In this document: positions 30,059 through 41,558 of the stretch, in pieces | Layout: each line of letters starts with the position of its first letter | How positions within the stretch are numbered: position 1 is the stretch's first letter | Assembly (NCBI RefSeq): GCF_000012945.1 | Contig: NC_007510.1 | Coordinates: 682,001 to 746,000, forward strand | Length of the DNA: 64,000 nt | Direction: 5' to 3' | From: Burkholderia lata | GTDB lineage: Bacteria; Pseudomonadota; Gammaproteobacteria; Burkholderiales; Burkholderiaceae | The notes under the pieces: generated by a model | What the model was told of the DNA's origin: nothing | Database searches by the model: none | The model's input: only the letters and a program-made list of their open reading frames with translations | Made by a program: the position numbers and the translations under genes

Positions 30059-30196
30059 ATGATGCGGTCGGTATTGCAGCACGCGCAGCGGAACATCCCG
30101 TCGCGCGACGCGGTCGTACATCGCGCCAGGGCGGCGGTTCGCAGCCTGCGTCCGATTGCGTTCGCGTACCTGGCGGACCGTGTGTATGGTGGCTGA
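30059..30196 (+). CDS. Possible small protein (45 residues) between oxyR and katG
   Basis: A strong ribosome site AAAGGAGG (30047-30054) lies four bases before ATG-ATG at 30059. The frame encodes a basic 45-residue peptide (MMRSVLQHAQRN...LADRVYGG) with no recognised domain. It sits downstream of the AT-rich island that may drive katG, so it might be the first gene of a peroxide-induced transcript. Only the ribosome site supports it. Homology was not tested. Confidence 0.45.
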   Translation: MMRSVLQHAQRNIPSRDAVVHRARAAVRSLRPIAFAYLADRVYGG

Positions 30197-30432
30197 ACGC
30201 CGCCGCGCGCCGGTTCAGTGTTCCCCCGATTCACCTGCCGTCAAGCCATGAGGGAGCATCGCATGTCTGAAAGCTGGAATACCGCCCGCAGCGCCGGCAC
30301 GACGCCTGCCGGCAGCCGGTTCCCCGAGCGCCCCGCCTGCGGCACATCGCAGCGGGCGCGCGCGCCACAGGTCTCGCACGACATCCCGTAGTACGACAGG
30401 AGGACCAACCTGTTCCGTTTCCCATCCCCGCA

Positions 30433-32698
<2,266 letters not shown>

Positions 32699-32735
32699 GC
32701 ATCGCCGTGCAGTAGGGCAGTGAGGCAGTAACGGG

Positions 32736-32766
32736 AAACGGCCGGTCGCCCGACCGGCCGTTTCTT
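32736..32766 (+). terminator. Perfect inverted repeat after katG, probable terminator
   Basis: Thirteen-bp arms (32736-32748 and 32751-32763) pair perfectly around CC. The T tract is short (GTTTCTTCC), so termination may be partial and let transcription into the small gene at 32801. Confidence 0.75.
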
Positions 32767-32800
32767 CCAGACCCTGAGTTTCGTTGAAGGAGTGACGATC

Positions 32801-32941
32801 ATGACGCAAATGATGCTGAACATGCGCGCCGTACTGGCGTCGCCGGCCGAGATCGCGCGGTACGCAGTCGGATTCGCGATCGTCATCGGCGGTGCGGCCG
32901 AACTGGCGTCGCAGGCGGTGCACGCGATCGCGGCTGCCTGA
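32801..32941 (+). CDS. Small hydrophobic protein (46 residues) downstream of katG
   Basis: A good ribosome site (GAAGGAG at 32786-32792) precedes the ATG. The peptide starts [21 protein letters not shown] and continues with a hydrophobic segment ([20 protein letters not shown]) that could span or associate with the membrane. No known family was recognised. It lies between the katG terminator and the broken dps gene, so it may belong to the peroxide-response transcript. Confidence 0.6.
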   Translation: MTQMMLNMRAVLASPAEIARYAVGFAIVIGGAAELASQAVHAIAAA

Positions 32942-33070
32942 GCGCGGCGTTTCACGCGCCACGTATCGTGGCGAGCCGTGCGTGCGGGTGGTGCGGTAAC
33001 TGTGGTATCTGTAGGCAGGTAGTCCGATTCGCTTTCATTGCTCTGGCTCATTGAATAAGGAGTCCGGAAT

Positions 33071-33184
33071 ATGTCCGGGAAGACTCACGCGGCCCGGATC
33101 AATATCGGCATCAGCGACAAGGCCCGCAAGAAGATCGCGGAAGGCCGGCTGACGCCTGCGCATGCCGACTCCGGCCCTGATTGA
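33071..33184 (+). pseudogene. dps: Truncated dps (DNA-protecting ferritin-like protein)
   Basis: With an AAGGAG site 6 bp upstream, ATG at 33071 opens a frame reading [25 protein letters not shown]. This matches the start of Burkholderia-type Dps proteins (INIGISDK-R-KIAEG) as remembered. After residue 25 the match stops and the frame ends at residue 37 (RLTPAHADSGPD). Dps is about 160 residues long, and the ferroxidase helices are missing. No further Dps sequence was found before ubiA, so a deletion probably fused codon 25 to downstream intergenic DNA. The position after oxyR-katG is the expected one for dps. Confidence 0.75.
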
Positions 33185-33400
33185 TCCGCACGCATCGGGC
33201 CGCACCCAGGCCGATCCGCCAGACGGATCCGCGCGTGTGTCGGCTCTGTCCCTTGATTGGTGCGATTCGCGGCTCGGCCAGGTGCGGCGAGCGCTGGCAG
33301 CGCGCCGGCGTTCGGCTGCTACCGCCCGCGAGCCGCGCCGACATGACGCGAAGCACCGCTCGGCTCTAAAATGCCGGGGTTATCTTCCCGGTGCTTCGCC

Positions 33401-34264
33401 ATGCTTGCCCGCTTTCCCCTGTATCTGCGGCTCGTCCGGATGGACAAGCCGATCGGCAGCCTGCTGCTGCTGTGGCCGACGCTCAACGCGCTGTGGATTG
33501 CGTCCGACGGCCACCCGCGCTGGCCGCTGCTCGTGATCTTCTCGCTCGGCACGCTGCTGATGCGTTCGGCCGGCTGCGCGATGAACGACTACGCCGACCG
33601 CGATTTCGACCGCCACGTGAAGCGCACAGCCGACCGGCCGCTGACGTCGGGCAAGATCCGCGCGTGGGAAGCCATCGCGATCGCGGTCGGGCTCGCATTC
33701 GTCTCGTTCCTGCTGATCCTGCCGCTCAACACGCTGACGAAGCAGCTGTCCGTCGTCGCACTGTTCGTCGCGGGATCGTATCCGTTCATGAAGCGCTTCT
33801 TCGCGATTCCGCAGGCGTATCTGGGCATCGCGTTCGGCTTCGGCATCCCGATGGCGTTCGCGGCCGTGCAGGACACGGTGCCGACGATCGCGTGGGTGAT
33901 GCTGATCGCGAACATTTTCTGGTCGGTCGCGTACGACACCGAATACGCGATGGTCGATCGCGACGACGATATCAAGATCGGCATCCGTACGTCCGCGCTG
34001 ACGTTCGGCCGCTTCGACGTCGCGGCCGTCATGCTGTGCTACGCGGTGACGCTCGGCATCTACGTATGGATCGGCGTGACGCTCGGTTTCGGCCTCGCGT
34101 ACTGGGCCGGCTGGGCGGCGGCGGTCGGCTGCGCGCTGTATCACTACACACTGATCAAGGACCGCGAGCGGATGCCGTGTTTCGCGGCATTCCGGCACAA
34201 CAACTGGCTCGGCGGCGTGCTGTTCGCGGGGATTGCCGCGCATTACCTGCTGGCTGGGAGCTGA
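33401..34264 (+). CDS. ubiA: 4-hydroxybenzoate octaprenyltransferase
   Basis: This 287-residue membrane enzyme attaches the polyprenyl tail to 4-hydroxybenzoate in ubiquinone synthesis. Both Asp-rich motifs that bind prenyl diphosphate through magnesium are present ([20 protein letters not shown] and [12 protein letters not shown]). Eight or more hydrophobic helices are visible. The start at 33401 ([17 protein letters not shown]) fits the family, and the in-frame ATG ten codons upstream does not. A TAAAAT -10-like box lies at 33367-33372. It converges on proC across a terminator. Confidence 0.95.
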   Translation: MLARFPLYLRLVRMDKPIGSLLLLWPTLNALWIASDGHPRWPLLVIFSLGTLLMRSAGCAMNDYADRDFDRHVKRTADRPLTSGKIRAWEAIAIAVGLAFVSFLLILPLNTLTKQLSVVALFVAGSYPFMKRFFAIPQAYLGIAFGFGIPMAFAAVQDTVPTIAWVMLIANIFWSVAYDTEYAMVDRDDDIKIGIRTSALTFGRFDVAAVMLCYAVTLGIYVWIGVTLGFGLAYWAGWAAAVGCALYHYTLIKDRERMPCFAAFRHNNWLGGVLFAGIAAHYLLAGS

Positions 34265-34311
34265 GCGTCCCGATCTGTCCGCCGGCGTCATGTCGTGCGG
34301 ATCGCGGCAAC

Positions 34312-34339
34312 AAAAAAAGCGGCCTGGGCCGCTTTTTTT
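34312..34339. terminator. Bidirectional terminator between ubiA and proC
   Basis: A-run, GCGGCC-TG-GGCCGC and T-run form a symmetrical stem with U tracts in both directions, between convergent genes. Confidence 0.92.
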
Positions 34340-34411
34340 GTTGGTTGAGCAAGGCAAAGGGGGCGGCCCGTGCGGCGCAGAGCGCACCGGGCCGGCACCG
34401 CCCCGGCGCGC

Positions 34412-35224
34412 TTACGCGCGGCCGAGCTCGTCGCCCATTTCCTTCGCGCGTGCCTCGGCTGCAAGCGCGCCGCGCACGATCGCATCCTTCACGCCTTGCG
34501 CGTCGAACGACGCGAGCGCGGCGGCCGTCGTGCCGCCCTTCGACGTCACGCGTTCGCGCAGCACGCTCGCGGGCTCGCCCGATTGCGCGGCGAGTTGTGC
34601 GGCGCCCGTGAACGTCGCGACCGCGAGTGCGCGCCCCTGTTCGTCGTTCATGCCGAGCTGGCGCGCGGCTTCCTGCAGCGCTTCGATGAAATAGAACACG
34701 TACGCGGGGCCGCTGCCCGAGATCGCGGTGACGGCGTCGAGCTTCGACTCGTCGTCGAACCACACGATCTCGCCGACCGCGCCGAGCACGTTCGATGCGA
34801 GTTCGCGGCCCGCCGCGTCGACGCCCGGCAGCGCGGTGAGGCCCGTCACGCCCATGCCGACGAGCGCGGGCGTGTTCGGCATCGTGCGCACGATGCGGTC
34901 GTAGCCGCCGAGCCAGCGCGCGAGGTCCGTGCCGCGAATGCCGGCCGCGATGCTGATCACGAGCTGCGACTTCAGGTGCGGCGCGAGCGCCTGCGCGACG
35001 TCCTTCAGCACCTGCGGCTTCACCGCGAGCACGACCGCGTCGTAGTCGGCGAGCGTCGCGTCGATGGCCGCGCCGGTGTGCACGCCGAACTGCTGGGCGG
35101 CGCGCGCGCGCACCTCTTCGTTGACGTCGATGGCATACAGGCCGTCAGCGGCAACGCCGCGCTTGATCAGGCCGCCGATCAGGGCCGCGGCCATGTTGCC
35201 GCCGCCGATGAATGCGATTTTCAT
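34412..35224 (-). CDS. proC: Pyrroline-5-carboxylate reductase
   Basis: This 270-residue enzyme makes the last step of proline synthesis with NAD(P)H. The N-terminal Rossmann motif is FIGGGNMAAALIGGL. The C-terminal dimer domain contains DAVTAISGSGPAYVFYFIEAL, the substrate-binding signature. The gene lies 51 bp downstream of yggS on the same strand, a widespread pairing. Confidence 0.95.
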   Translation of the reverse strand: MKIAFIGGGNMAAALIGGLIKRGVAADGLYAIDVNEEVRARAAQQFGVHTGAAIDATLADYDAVVLAVKPQVLKDVAQALAPHLKSQLVISIAAGIRGTDLARWLGGYDRIVRTMPNTPALVGMGVTGLTALPGVDAAGRELASNVLGAVGEIVWFDDESKLDAVTAISGSGPAYVFYFIEALQEAARQLGMNDEQGRALAVATFTGAAQLAAQSGEPASVLRERVTSKGGTTAAALASFDAQGVKDAIVRGALAAEARAKEMGDELGRA

Positions 35225-35275
35225 GATGTCCGAATGAGCGAGTGAGTGAACGGTAGGGCGTAAGGGAGGCGGCGT

Positions 35276-35974
35276 TTAGTGCGAGTAATCGCGCGCGCCG
35301 AAGATCGCGGTGCCGACGCGCACGATCGTCGCGCCTTCGAGCACCGCCGCGTCGAGATCGGCGGACATGCCCATCGACAATGTGTCGAGCGGCAGGCCGT
35401 CGGCGCGCAACGTGTCGAACAGCGCGCGCAGCGCACGATGCGGTGCGCGTTGCGCTTCGGTGTCGCCGGCCGGTTCGGGAATCGCCATCAGGCCGCGCAG
35501 CCGCAGCGACGGCAGCGCGGCGACCGCGCGCGCAACCTCGGCCACGTCGCCCGGTGCAACGCCGCTCTTCGACGCCTCGCCGCTGATGTTCACCTGCACG
35601 CACACATTGAGCGGCGGCAGGTGCGCGGGGCGCTGTTCCGACAGGCGTTGCGCGATCTTCAGCCGGTCGACCGAATGGACCCAGTCGAAGCGTTCGGCAA
35701 CCGGGCGCGTCTTGTTCGATTGCAGCGGCCCGATGAAATGCCATTCGAGGTCCGCGCGCAGGTCGGCGAGCGCATCGATCTTGTCGATCGATTCCTGCAC
35801 GTAGTTTTCGCCGAAGGCACGCTGCCCGGCCGCATGCGCGGCGCGCACGTCGTCGGCGGGAAACGTTTTGGACACGGCGAGCAGCGACACGGTGGCGGGA
35901 TCGCGGCCGGCCGCACGGGCGGCGTCGGCGATGCGCTGATGAACGGATTCGAGACGGGCGGCGAGATCGGACAT
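35276..35974 (-). CDS. yggS: YggS-family PLP homeostasis protein
   Basis: This 232-residue single-domain PLP-binding protein is of the YggS/PROSC family, which buffers pyridoxal phosphate and affects amino acid pools. The PLP lysine is K36 in [13 protein letters not shown]. The core [13 protein letters not shown] and [12 protein letters not shown] are conserved. An alternative ATG at 36007 would add 11 residues (MPASVPASVPV) encoded by a tandem 12-bp repeat. Neither start has a clear ribosome site, so the shorter form is preferred. Confidence 0.9.
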   Translation of the reverse strand: MSDLAARLESVHQRIADAARAAGRDPATVSLLAVSKTFPADDVRAAHAAGQRAFGENYVQESIDKIDALADLRADLEWHFIGPLQSNKTRPVAERFDWVHSVDRLKIAQRLSEQRPAHLPPLNVCVQVNISGEASKSGVAPGDVAEVARAVAALPSLRLRGLMAIPEPAGDTEAQRAPHRALRALFDTLRADGLPLDTLSMGMSADLDAAVLEGATIVRVGTAIFGARDYSH

Positions 35975-35978
35975 GACG

Positions 35979-36002
35979 GGCACGGAAGCAGGCACGGAAG
36001 CA
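35979..36002. repeat. Tandem 12-bp repeat at the yggS 5' end
   Basis: GGCACGGAAGCA occurs twice in tandem, followed by a partial third copy (GGCATGG) that includes the alternative yggS start. The unit length keeps the frame and would encode Pro-Ala-Ser-Val repeats. Confidence 0.7.
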
Positions 36003-36105
36003 GGCATGGTGTGGATGCGCCGCGGCACGCGACGCATCGATCCGCCCATTATACGGACGCCGCGCGCGAGGCCCGGCGCCCATCCGTCATTCGCATGAAC
36101 CGGCC

Positions 36106-37332
36106 CTAGCCGTACAGCAGATGCTCGACGAGCTGGATCCAGTGGGCGACCGGAATCTGCGTGCCGCTCTGCAGGTGCGCGATGCAGCCGACGTTGCCGG
36201 AGACGATCATCTGCGGTTCGAGCGCCTGCAGCTTCAGCAGCTTCTGCTTGCGCAACCGGTACGACAGCGACGGCTGCGTCAGCGAATAGGTGCCGGCCGA
36301 CCCGCAGCACAGATGGCTGTCGGCCGGCAGCCGCACGTCGATGCCGAGCGTCTCCAGCAGGCGTTCGACCTTGCCGCGCGACTGCTGGCCGTGTTGCAGC
36401 GTGCACGGCGGGTGGTACGCGACCGTATGGATCGCACGGCGCCGCGCGAGCGTCGCGAGTTCGGCCTCGAACGCGAGCAGCACGTCGGAGATGTCGCGCG
36501 TGAGCGACACGATGCGCTGCGCCTTCTCCGCGTAGGCCGGGTCGTCGCGCAGCAGGTGCGCGTATTCGAGCACCGTGGCGCCACAGCCCGACGCGTTCAT
36601 CACGATCGCCTCGACGCCCTGTTCGACATGGGGCCACCATGCGTCGATGTTGCGGCGCGCGTCGTCGAGCGCTTCGTCGTGATAGTTCAGGTGCAGGCGG
36701 ATCGCGCCGCAGCAGCCCGCGTCGGGCGAGACGACCGTCTCGATGCCGAGCGCGTCCAGCACGCGCGCGGTCGCGATGTTGATGTTCGGCAGCATCGAAG
36801 GCTGCACGCAGCCGCCGAGCATCAACATCTTGCGCGTATGGGTGAGGTGCGGCCATTCGAGCAGCCGCGTGCGCGGCGGCACCTTGTCGCGCAGCCGCTT
36901 CGGCAGCAGCGGCCGCACGTGCTGGCCGAGCCGCATCACCGGCGAGAACAGCGCCTCGTTCGGCACGAGGCTCGCGAGCAGGCGGCGCACGAGACGCTGC
37001 TGCACCGGGCGCTGCACCTGCGCCTCGACATGCTTGCGGCCGATCTCCACGAGCCGGCCGTACTGGACGCCGGACGGGCAGGTCGTCTCGCAGCTGCGGC
37101 ACGTGAGGCAGCGGTCGAGGTGCTGCTGCGTGCTGCGCGTGACGGGCGCGCCTTCGACCATCTGCTTGATCAGGTAGATACGGCCGCGCGGGCCGTCGAG
37201 TTCGTCGCCGAGCAACTGGTAGGTCGGGCAGGTCGCGGTACAAAACCCGCAATGCACGCACTTGCGCAATATCGCGTCGGCCTCGTCGCCGTCGGGCGTA
37301 TTGCGGATGAAATCGGCGAGGTTCGTTTGCAT
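36106..37332 (-). CDS. glcF: Glycolate oxidase iron-sulfur subunit
   Basis: This 408-residue protein carries two [4Fe-4S] motifs: C25, C28, C31, C35 (CVHCGFCTATCP) and C76, C79, C82, C86 (CLTCRSCETTCP). Two CCG domains follow (CGATVLEYAHLL and HLCCGSAGTYSL). It passes electrons from the FAD subunits GlcD and GlcE to the quinone pool. It starts 7 bp after the glcE stop, so the two are co-transcribed. Confidence 0.94.
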   Translation of the reverse strand: MQTNLADFIRNTPDGDEADAILRKCVHCGFCTATCPTYQLLGDELDGPRGRIYLIKQMVEGAPVTRSTQQHLDRCLTCRSCETTCPSGVQYGRLVEIGRKHVEAQVQRPVQQRLVRRLLASLVPNEALFSPVMRLGQHVRPLLPKRLRDKVPPRTRLLEWPHLTHTRKMLMLGGCVQPSMLPNINIATARVLDALGIETVVSPDAGCCGAIRLHLNYHDEALDDARRNIDAWWPHVEQGVEAIVMNASGCGATVLEYAHLLRDDPAYAEKAQRIVSLTRDISDVLLAFEAELATLARRRAIHTVAYHPPCTLQHGQQSRGKVERLLETLGIDVRLPADSHLCCGSAGTYSLTQPSLSYRLRKQKLLKLQALEPQMIVSGNVGCIAHLQSGTQIPVAHWIQLVEHLLYG

Positions 37333-37339
37333 CGAGCCC

Positions 37340-38428
37340 TCAGAGATCGGGGTAGAGCCGGCCGCGGTTGAAGATGCGCGCGGGATCGAACGCGGCCTTC
37401 AGCCCGCGGTGGATTTTCATCATCGGGGCGGGGAGCGGCGTGAACACGCCCGCGCTGCGGTCGTATGCGTCGCCCGAGCGGAACAGCGTCGCGTGGCCGC
37501 CGGCCTGCTTCGCGCTCATTCGCACGGTCTGCGCGTCGGCGTCGGTGATCCACCAGCGCTGCGCGCCACCCCATTCCATCAGCTGGGTGCCGGGCAGGTG
37601 CATCGGTTCGGTGATCGACGGCAGCGCGAGACGCCAAAGCGCATAGCCGGGCGGGATGCCGTTGAAGAACGGGTCGGTATGCTCGCGCAGGCCTGCCCAG
37701 AAGCGCTCGGCCTCGACCGCGTCGACGACTTCGCCGCCGAGCAGCGTCTTCGCGGATTTCACGGCCGCTTCGGCACCCGACAGGCGCAGCACGAGCGTGC
37801 CGTTGCGCCACCCGCTCGCGCTGACGGGCAGCGGATGGCCGCCCCATTCGTTGAGCTTGCGCACCGCGTCGGTCGCGGTCATCTCGAACTTCAGCGTGAC
37901 TTCGGCGACGGGCATCGGCAGGACCTTGATCGACAGGTCGAGCATCAGCCCGAGCGTGCCGAGCGCGCCGGCCATCAGGCGCGACACGTCGTATCCCGCG
38001 ACGTTCTTCACGACCTGCCCGCCGAAACGCAGCATTTCGCCGCGGCCGTTCATCAGTGTGACGCCGAGCACGAAATCGCGCGGTGCGCCGCAGGTGGCAC
38101 GCCGCGGGCCCGCGAGGCCGGCCGCGACGCAGCCGCCGACGGTGGCCGAGCGGCCGAAGTGCGGCGGCTCGAACGGCAGCATCTGGCCGCACTCGGCGAG
38201 GACGGTTTCAAGCTGCGCGAGCGGCGTGCCCGCGCGGACCGTGACGACGAGTTCGGCCGGGTCGTACGACACGACGCCCTGAAACGCGCGTGTGTCGAGT
38301 ATTTCGCCCTCGAGCGCCTGGCCGTACCAGTCCTTGGTGCCGCCGCCGCGAATCCGCAGCGGCCGGCCGTCGGCACTGGCGGCGCGAATGCGCTCGGCCC
38401 ATCCGGCGACGATGTCGTCCTCTTCCAT
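37340..38428 (-). CDS. glcE: Glycolate oxidase FAD-binding subunit
   Basis: This 362-residue protein has a PCMH-type FAD domain, shorter than GlcD (RIRGGGTKDWYGQA, GTPLAQLETVLAECGQMLPFEPP, ATVGGCVAAGLAGPRRATCG). It is the second flavin subunit of glycolate oxidase. It lies between glcD and glcF with a 185-bp gap after glcD, so an internal promoter is possible. Confidence 0.93.
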   Translation of the reverse strand: MEEDDIVAGWAERIRAASADGRPLRIRGGGTKDWYGQALEGEILDTRAFQGVVSYDPAELVVTVRAGTPLAQLETVLAECGQMLPFEPPHFGRSATVGGCVAAGLAGPRRATCGAPRDFVLGVTLMNGRGEMLRFGGQVVKNVAGYDVSRLMAGALGTLGLMLDLSIKVLPMPVAEVTLKFEMTATDAVRKLNEWGGHPLPVSASGWRNGTLVLRLSGAEAAVKSAKTLLGGEVVDAVEAERFWAGLREHTDPFFNGIPPGYALWRLALPSITEPMHLPGTQLMEWGGAQRWWITDADAQTVRMSAKQAGGHATLFRSGDAYDRSAGVFTPLPAPMMKIHRGLKAAFDPARIFNRGRLYPDL

Positions 38429-38613
38429 GTTCTGTTGCTGCCTCGACTTGTTGTTCGGTCGATTGTACCGGGGTGGCGCGATTCCACATCGCGACTATCC
38501 CTAAGCCCGGTATTGCAGGCCGCATGCCTGAGCCTTCGCGCGAACGGGCCACTCGGGCGCGGCCGTCCACCGCGACCCGGCTGCCGGCACGGGCCGCGTA
38601 CCGCGCGCGACGC

Positions 38614-40107
38614 TCAGAAACGCGGCAGGTCGGGGTGCGGCAGCAGCCCGCCGCGCACGTGCTGGCGACCGTACTCGGCGCAGCGCGCACGGGTCGGGAT
38701 GCCCTTGTCCGGGTTCAGCAGCCCCGCCGGATCGAACGCGCGCTTGACCGCGAAGAACGCATCGCGCTCCTGCGGCGAGAACTGTACGCACATCGAATTG
38801 AGCTTCTCGATGCCGACGCCGTGCTCGCCCGTCACGCTGCCGCCGAATTCCACGCAGCATTCGAGGATCTCCGCGCCGAACTGCTCGGCGCGGTGCAGTT
38901 CGTCCGGATCGTTCGCGTTGTACAGGATCAGCGGATGCATGTTGCCGTCGCCCGCGTGGAACACGTTGATGCAGCGCAGCCCGTAGCGCGTTTCGAGCTG
39001 TTCGATGCGCGCGAGCAGCGGGCCGATCGCGCGGCGCGGCACGGTGCCGTCCATGCAGTAGTAGTCGGCGGAAATCCGGCCGGCGGCCGGGAACGCATTC
39101 TTGCGGCCCGACCAGAAGCGAAGCCGCTCGTGTTCGTTGCGCGATACCTGGATGCGTGTCGCGCCATGCTCGCGCAGCACGGCCGTCATCCGCACGATCT
39201 CTTCCGCGACTTCTTCCGGCGTACCGTCCGATTCGCACAGCAGGATCGCCTTCGCCTCGAGGTCGTAGCCCGCGTGCGTGAACGCCTCGACGGCCTGCGT
39301 GGCCGGCTTGTCCATCATTTCGAGCCCGGCCGGGATGATCCCCGACGCGATGATCGCCGCGACGGCCTCGCCGCCCTTGACGACGTCGTCGAAGCTCGCC
39401 ATCACGAGCTGGGCCGTTTGCGGTTTCGGGATCAGTTTCACCGTGACTTCGGTGACGATCGCGAACATCCCTTCGCTGCCGATCATCACGGCGAGCAGGT
39501 CGAGGCCCGGCATGTCGAGCGCGAGCGAGCCGAATTCGACGATCTCGCCGTCGATCGTCACCGCGCGCACGCGCATCACGTTGTGCACGGTCAGCCCGTA
39601 TTTCAGGCAGTGGACGCCGCCGGAATTTTCCGCGACGTTGCCGCCGATCGTGCACGCGATCTGCGACGACGGATCGGGTGCGTAATACAGGCCGTACGGC
39701 GCGGCGGCTTCCGAGATCGCGAGGTTGCGCACGCCGGGCTGCACGGTCGCCGTGCGCGCGTAAGGATCGACTTCGACGATGCGCGTGAAGCGCGCCAGCG
39801 ACAGCACGACGCCGAGCGCGATCGGCAACGCACCGCCCGACAGGCTCGTGCCCGCGCCGCGCGGCACGATCGGCACTTCCATGCGGCGGCAGATCTGCAC
39901 GATCCGCTGTACCTGCGATTCCGTTTCGGGCAGCGCGACCGCGAGCGGCAGGCGGCGGTACGCGGACAGGCCGTCGCATTCGTACGGCGCCGTGTCTTCG
40001 TCGCGGTACAGCAGGCAGTGCGTCGGCAGCACGGCCATCAGCGCCTGCACGACTTCACGCTGGCGCTGCGCGCGTGCCGCGCTCGACAGTTCGACGGGAG
40101 CGTTCAT
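38614..40107 (-). CDS. glcD: Glycolate oxidase subunit GlcD
   Basis: This 497-residue flavoprotein oxidises glycolate (and D-lactate) to glyoxylate. The FAD pyrophosphate loop VPIVPRGAGTSLSGGALP is near residue 80. The C-terminal substrate domain ends with HAGDGNMHPLILY and GEHGVGIEKLN. The start at 40107 (MNAPVELSSAARAQ) follows a GGAG-type site (TGCAGGAGACCCA). It is encoded 41 bp downstream of a related FAD oxidase. Confidence 0.94.
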   Translation of the reverse strand: MNAPVELSSAARAQRQREVVQALMAVLPTHCLLYRDEDTAPYECDGLSAYRRLPLAVALPETESQVQRIVQICRRMEVPIVPRGAGTSLSGGALPIALGVVLSLARFTRIVEVDPYARTATVQPGVRNLAISEAAAPYGLYYAPDPSSQIACTIGGNVAENSGGVHCLKYGLTVHNVMRVRAVTIDGEIVEFGSLALDMPGLDLLAVMIGSEGMFAIVTEVTVKLIPKPQTAQLVMASFDDVVKGGEAVAAIIASGIIPAGLEMMDKPATQAVEAFTHAGYDLEAKAILLCESDGTPEEVAEEIVRMTAVLREHGATRIQVSRNEHERLRFWSGRKNAFPAAGRISADYYCMDGTVPRRAIGPLLARIEQLETRYGLRCINVFHAGDGNMHPLILYNANDPDELHRAEQFGAEILECCVEFGGSVTGEHGVGIEKLNSMCVQFSPQERDAFFAVKRAFDPAGLLNPDKGIPTRARCAEYGRQHVRGGLLPHPDLPRF

Positions 40108-40148
40108 TGGGTCTCCTGCAGCAGGCGGCGCGACGTCGCGCCGCCGTG

Positions 40149-41558
40149 TCAGCACGTGAAAATCTTGCCCGGATTCATCAGGTTGCGCGGATCGAGCGCG
40201 AGCTTGATCGCACGCATCGTATCGATCGCGTTGTCGCCGTGCTCCTTCGGCAGGAAGCGCATCTTGTGCAGCCCGACGCCGTGCTCGCCCGTGCAGGTGC
40301 CGCCGAGGCGCAGCGCGCGCTCGACGATCCGGTCGTTGATGTGCTCGGCTTCGGCGATTTCTTCCGGCTTGTCGGGGTCGATCAGGATCGCGACGTGGAA
40401 GTTGCCGTCGCCGACGTGGCCGACGATCGGGCAGGGCAGCGACGACGCGCGCAGGTCGACTTCGGTTTCCTCGACGCACGCGGCGAGCTGCGAGATCGGC
40501 ACGCACACGTCGGTCGTCACCGCGCGGCAGCCGGGTTTCAACTGCAGCATCGCGAAATACGCGTTGTGGCGGGCGGCCCAGAGCCGGCTGCGATCCTCGG
40601 GGCGGGTCGCCCATTCGAAGCCCTGGCCGTTGTTCTGGCCGGCGAGCGCCTGCACGAGCTCGGCCTGTTCCTTCACGCCGGCCTCGGTGCCGTGGAATTC
40701 GAAGAACAGCGTCGGCGCTTCGGTCAGCGTCAGGTTCGAATGGCGGTTGATCGAACGCACCGCGAGCGCATCGACGAATTCGACGCGCGCGATCGGCACG
40801 CCGATCTGGATCGTCTCGATCACGGTGCGCACCGCGTCGCCCATCGACGGGAACGTGCAGATCGCGGCGGATACGGCTTCGGGCAGCGGATGCAGGCGCA
40901 GCGTGATTTCCGTGATCACGCCGAGCGTGCCTTCGGAGCCGACGAACAGGCGCGTGAGGTCGTAGCCGGCCGACGACTTGCGGGCGCGCGAGCCGGTTTT
41001 CACCACGCGGCCGTCGGCGAGCACGGCGGTCAGGCCGAGCACGTTCTCGCGCATCGTGCCGTAGCGCACGGCGTTGGTGCCCGATGCGCGCGTTGCGGTC
41101 ATCCCGCCGATGCTCGCGTCGGCGCCCGGGTCGATCGGGAAGAACAGGCCGGTGTCGCGCAATGCTTCGTTGAGCGCCTTGCGCGTGATGCCCGGCTCGA
41201 CCGTCACGGTCAGGTCTTCCGCGTTGATCGACAGCACGCGGTTCATTTCCGACAGGTCGAGCGAGACACCGCCGCGTACCGCGAGCAGATGGCCTTCGAG
41301 CGACGAGCCGGCGCCGTACGGGATCAGCGGGACGCTGTACAGCGAGCATAGCGACACGACTTCGCGCACGTCGTCCGCGCTGTGTGCGAACACGACGGCG
41401 TCGGGCAGTTGCGGGTCGAACGGCGATTCGTCGCGGCCGTGGTGGGCGCGGACGGCTTCAGCAGTCGACACGCGCTCGCCGAAGGCGGCGCGCAGCGCAT
41501 CGAGCATGGCGGGGGGAAGGGGGCGGCGCGTGGCGGCCGGCTGGGCAGGGTGATTCAC
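40149..41558 (-). CDS. FAD-linked oxidase, D-lactate dehydrogenase-like
   Basis: This 469-residue protein is a second member of the GlcD/D-lactate dehydrogenase (cytochrome) family. The FAD loop is VPLIPYGAGSSLEGHL, and the C-terminal motifs are VGHVGDGNFHVAIL and GEHGVGLHKM. The start is a GTG at 41558, placed 7 bp after an AAGGAG ribosome site. The N-terminal extension in the open frame upstream is unlikely to be translated. It could oxidise D-lactate or another 2-hydroxyacid and feed electrons to quinone. It is upstream of and likely co-transcribed with glcD. Confidence 0.87.
   Translation of the reverse strand: MNHPAQPAATRRPLPPAMLDALRAAFGERVSTAEAVRAHHGRDESPFDPQLPDAVVFAHSADDVREVVSLCSLYSVPLIPYGAGSSLEGHLLAVRGGVSLDLSEMNRVLSINAEDLTVTVEPGITRKALNEALRDTGLFFPIDPGADASIGGMTATRASGTNAVRYGTMRENVLGLTAVLADGRVVKTGSRARKSSAGYDLTRLFVGSEGTLGVITEITLRLHPLPEAVSAAICTFPSMGDAVRTVIETIQIGVPIARVEFVDALAVRSINRHSNLTLTEAPTLFFEFHGTEAGVKEQAELVQALAGQNNGQGFEWATRPEDRSRLWAARHNAYFAMLQLKPGCRAVTTDVCVPISQLAACVEETEVDLRASSLPCPIVGHVGDGNFHVAILIDPDKPEEIAEAEHINDRIVERALRLGGTCTGEHGVGLHKMRFLPKEHGDNAIDTMRAIKLALDPRNLMNPGKIFTC

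Noticed and set aside
30263..30391. 42-codon open frame upstream of katG
   Set aside because: The ribosome site is weak and the product is a Pro/Arg/Ala-rich peptide without features.
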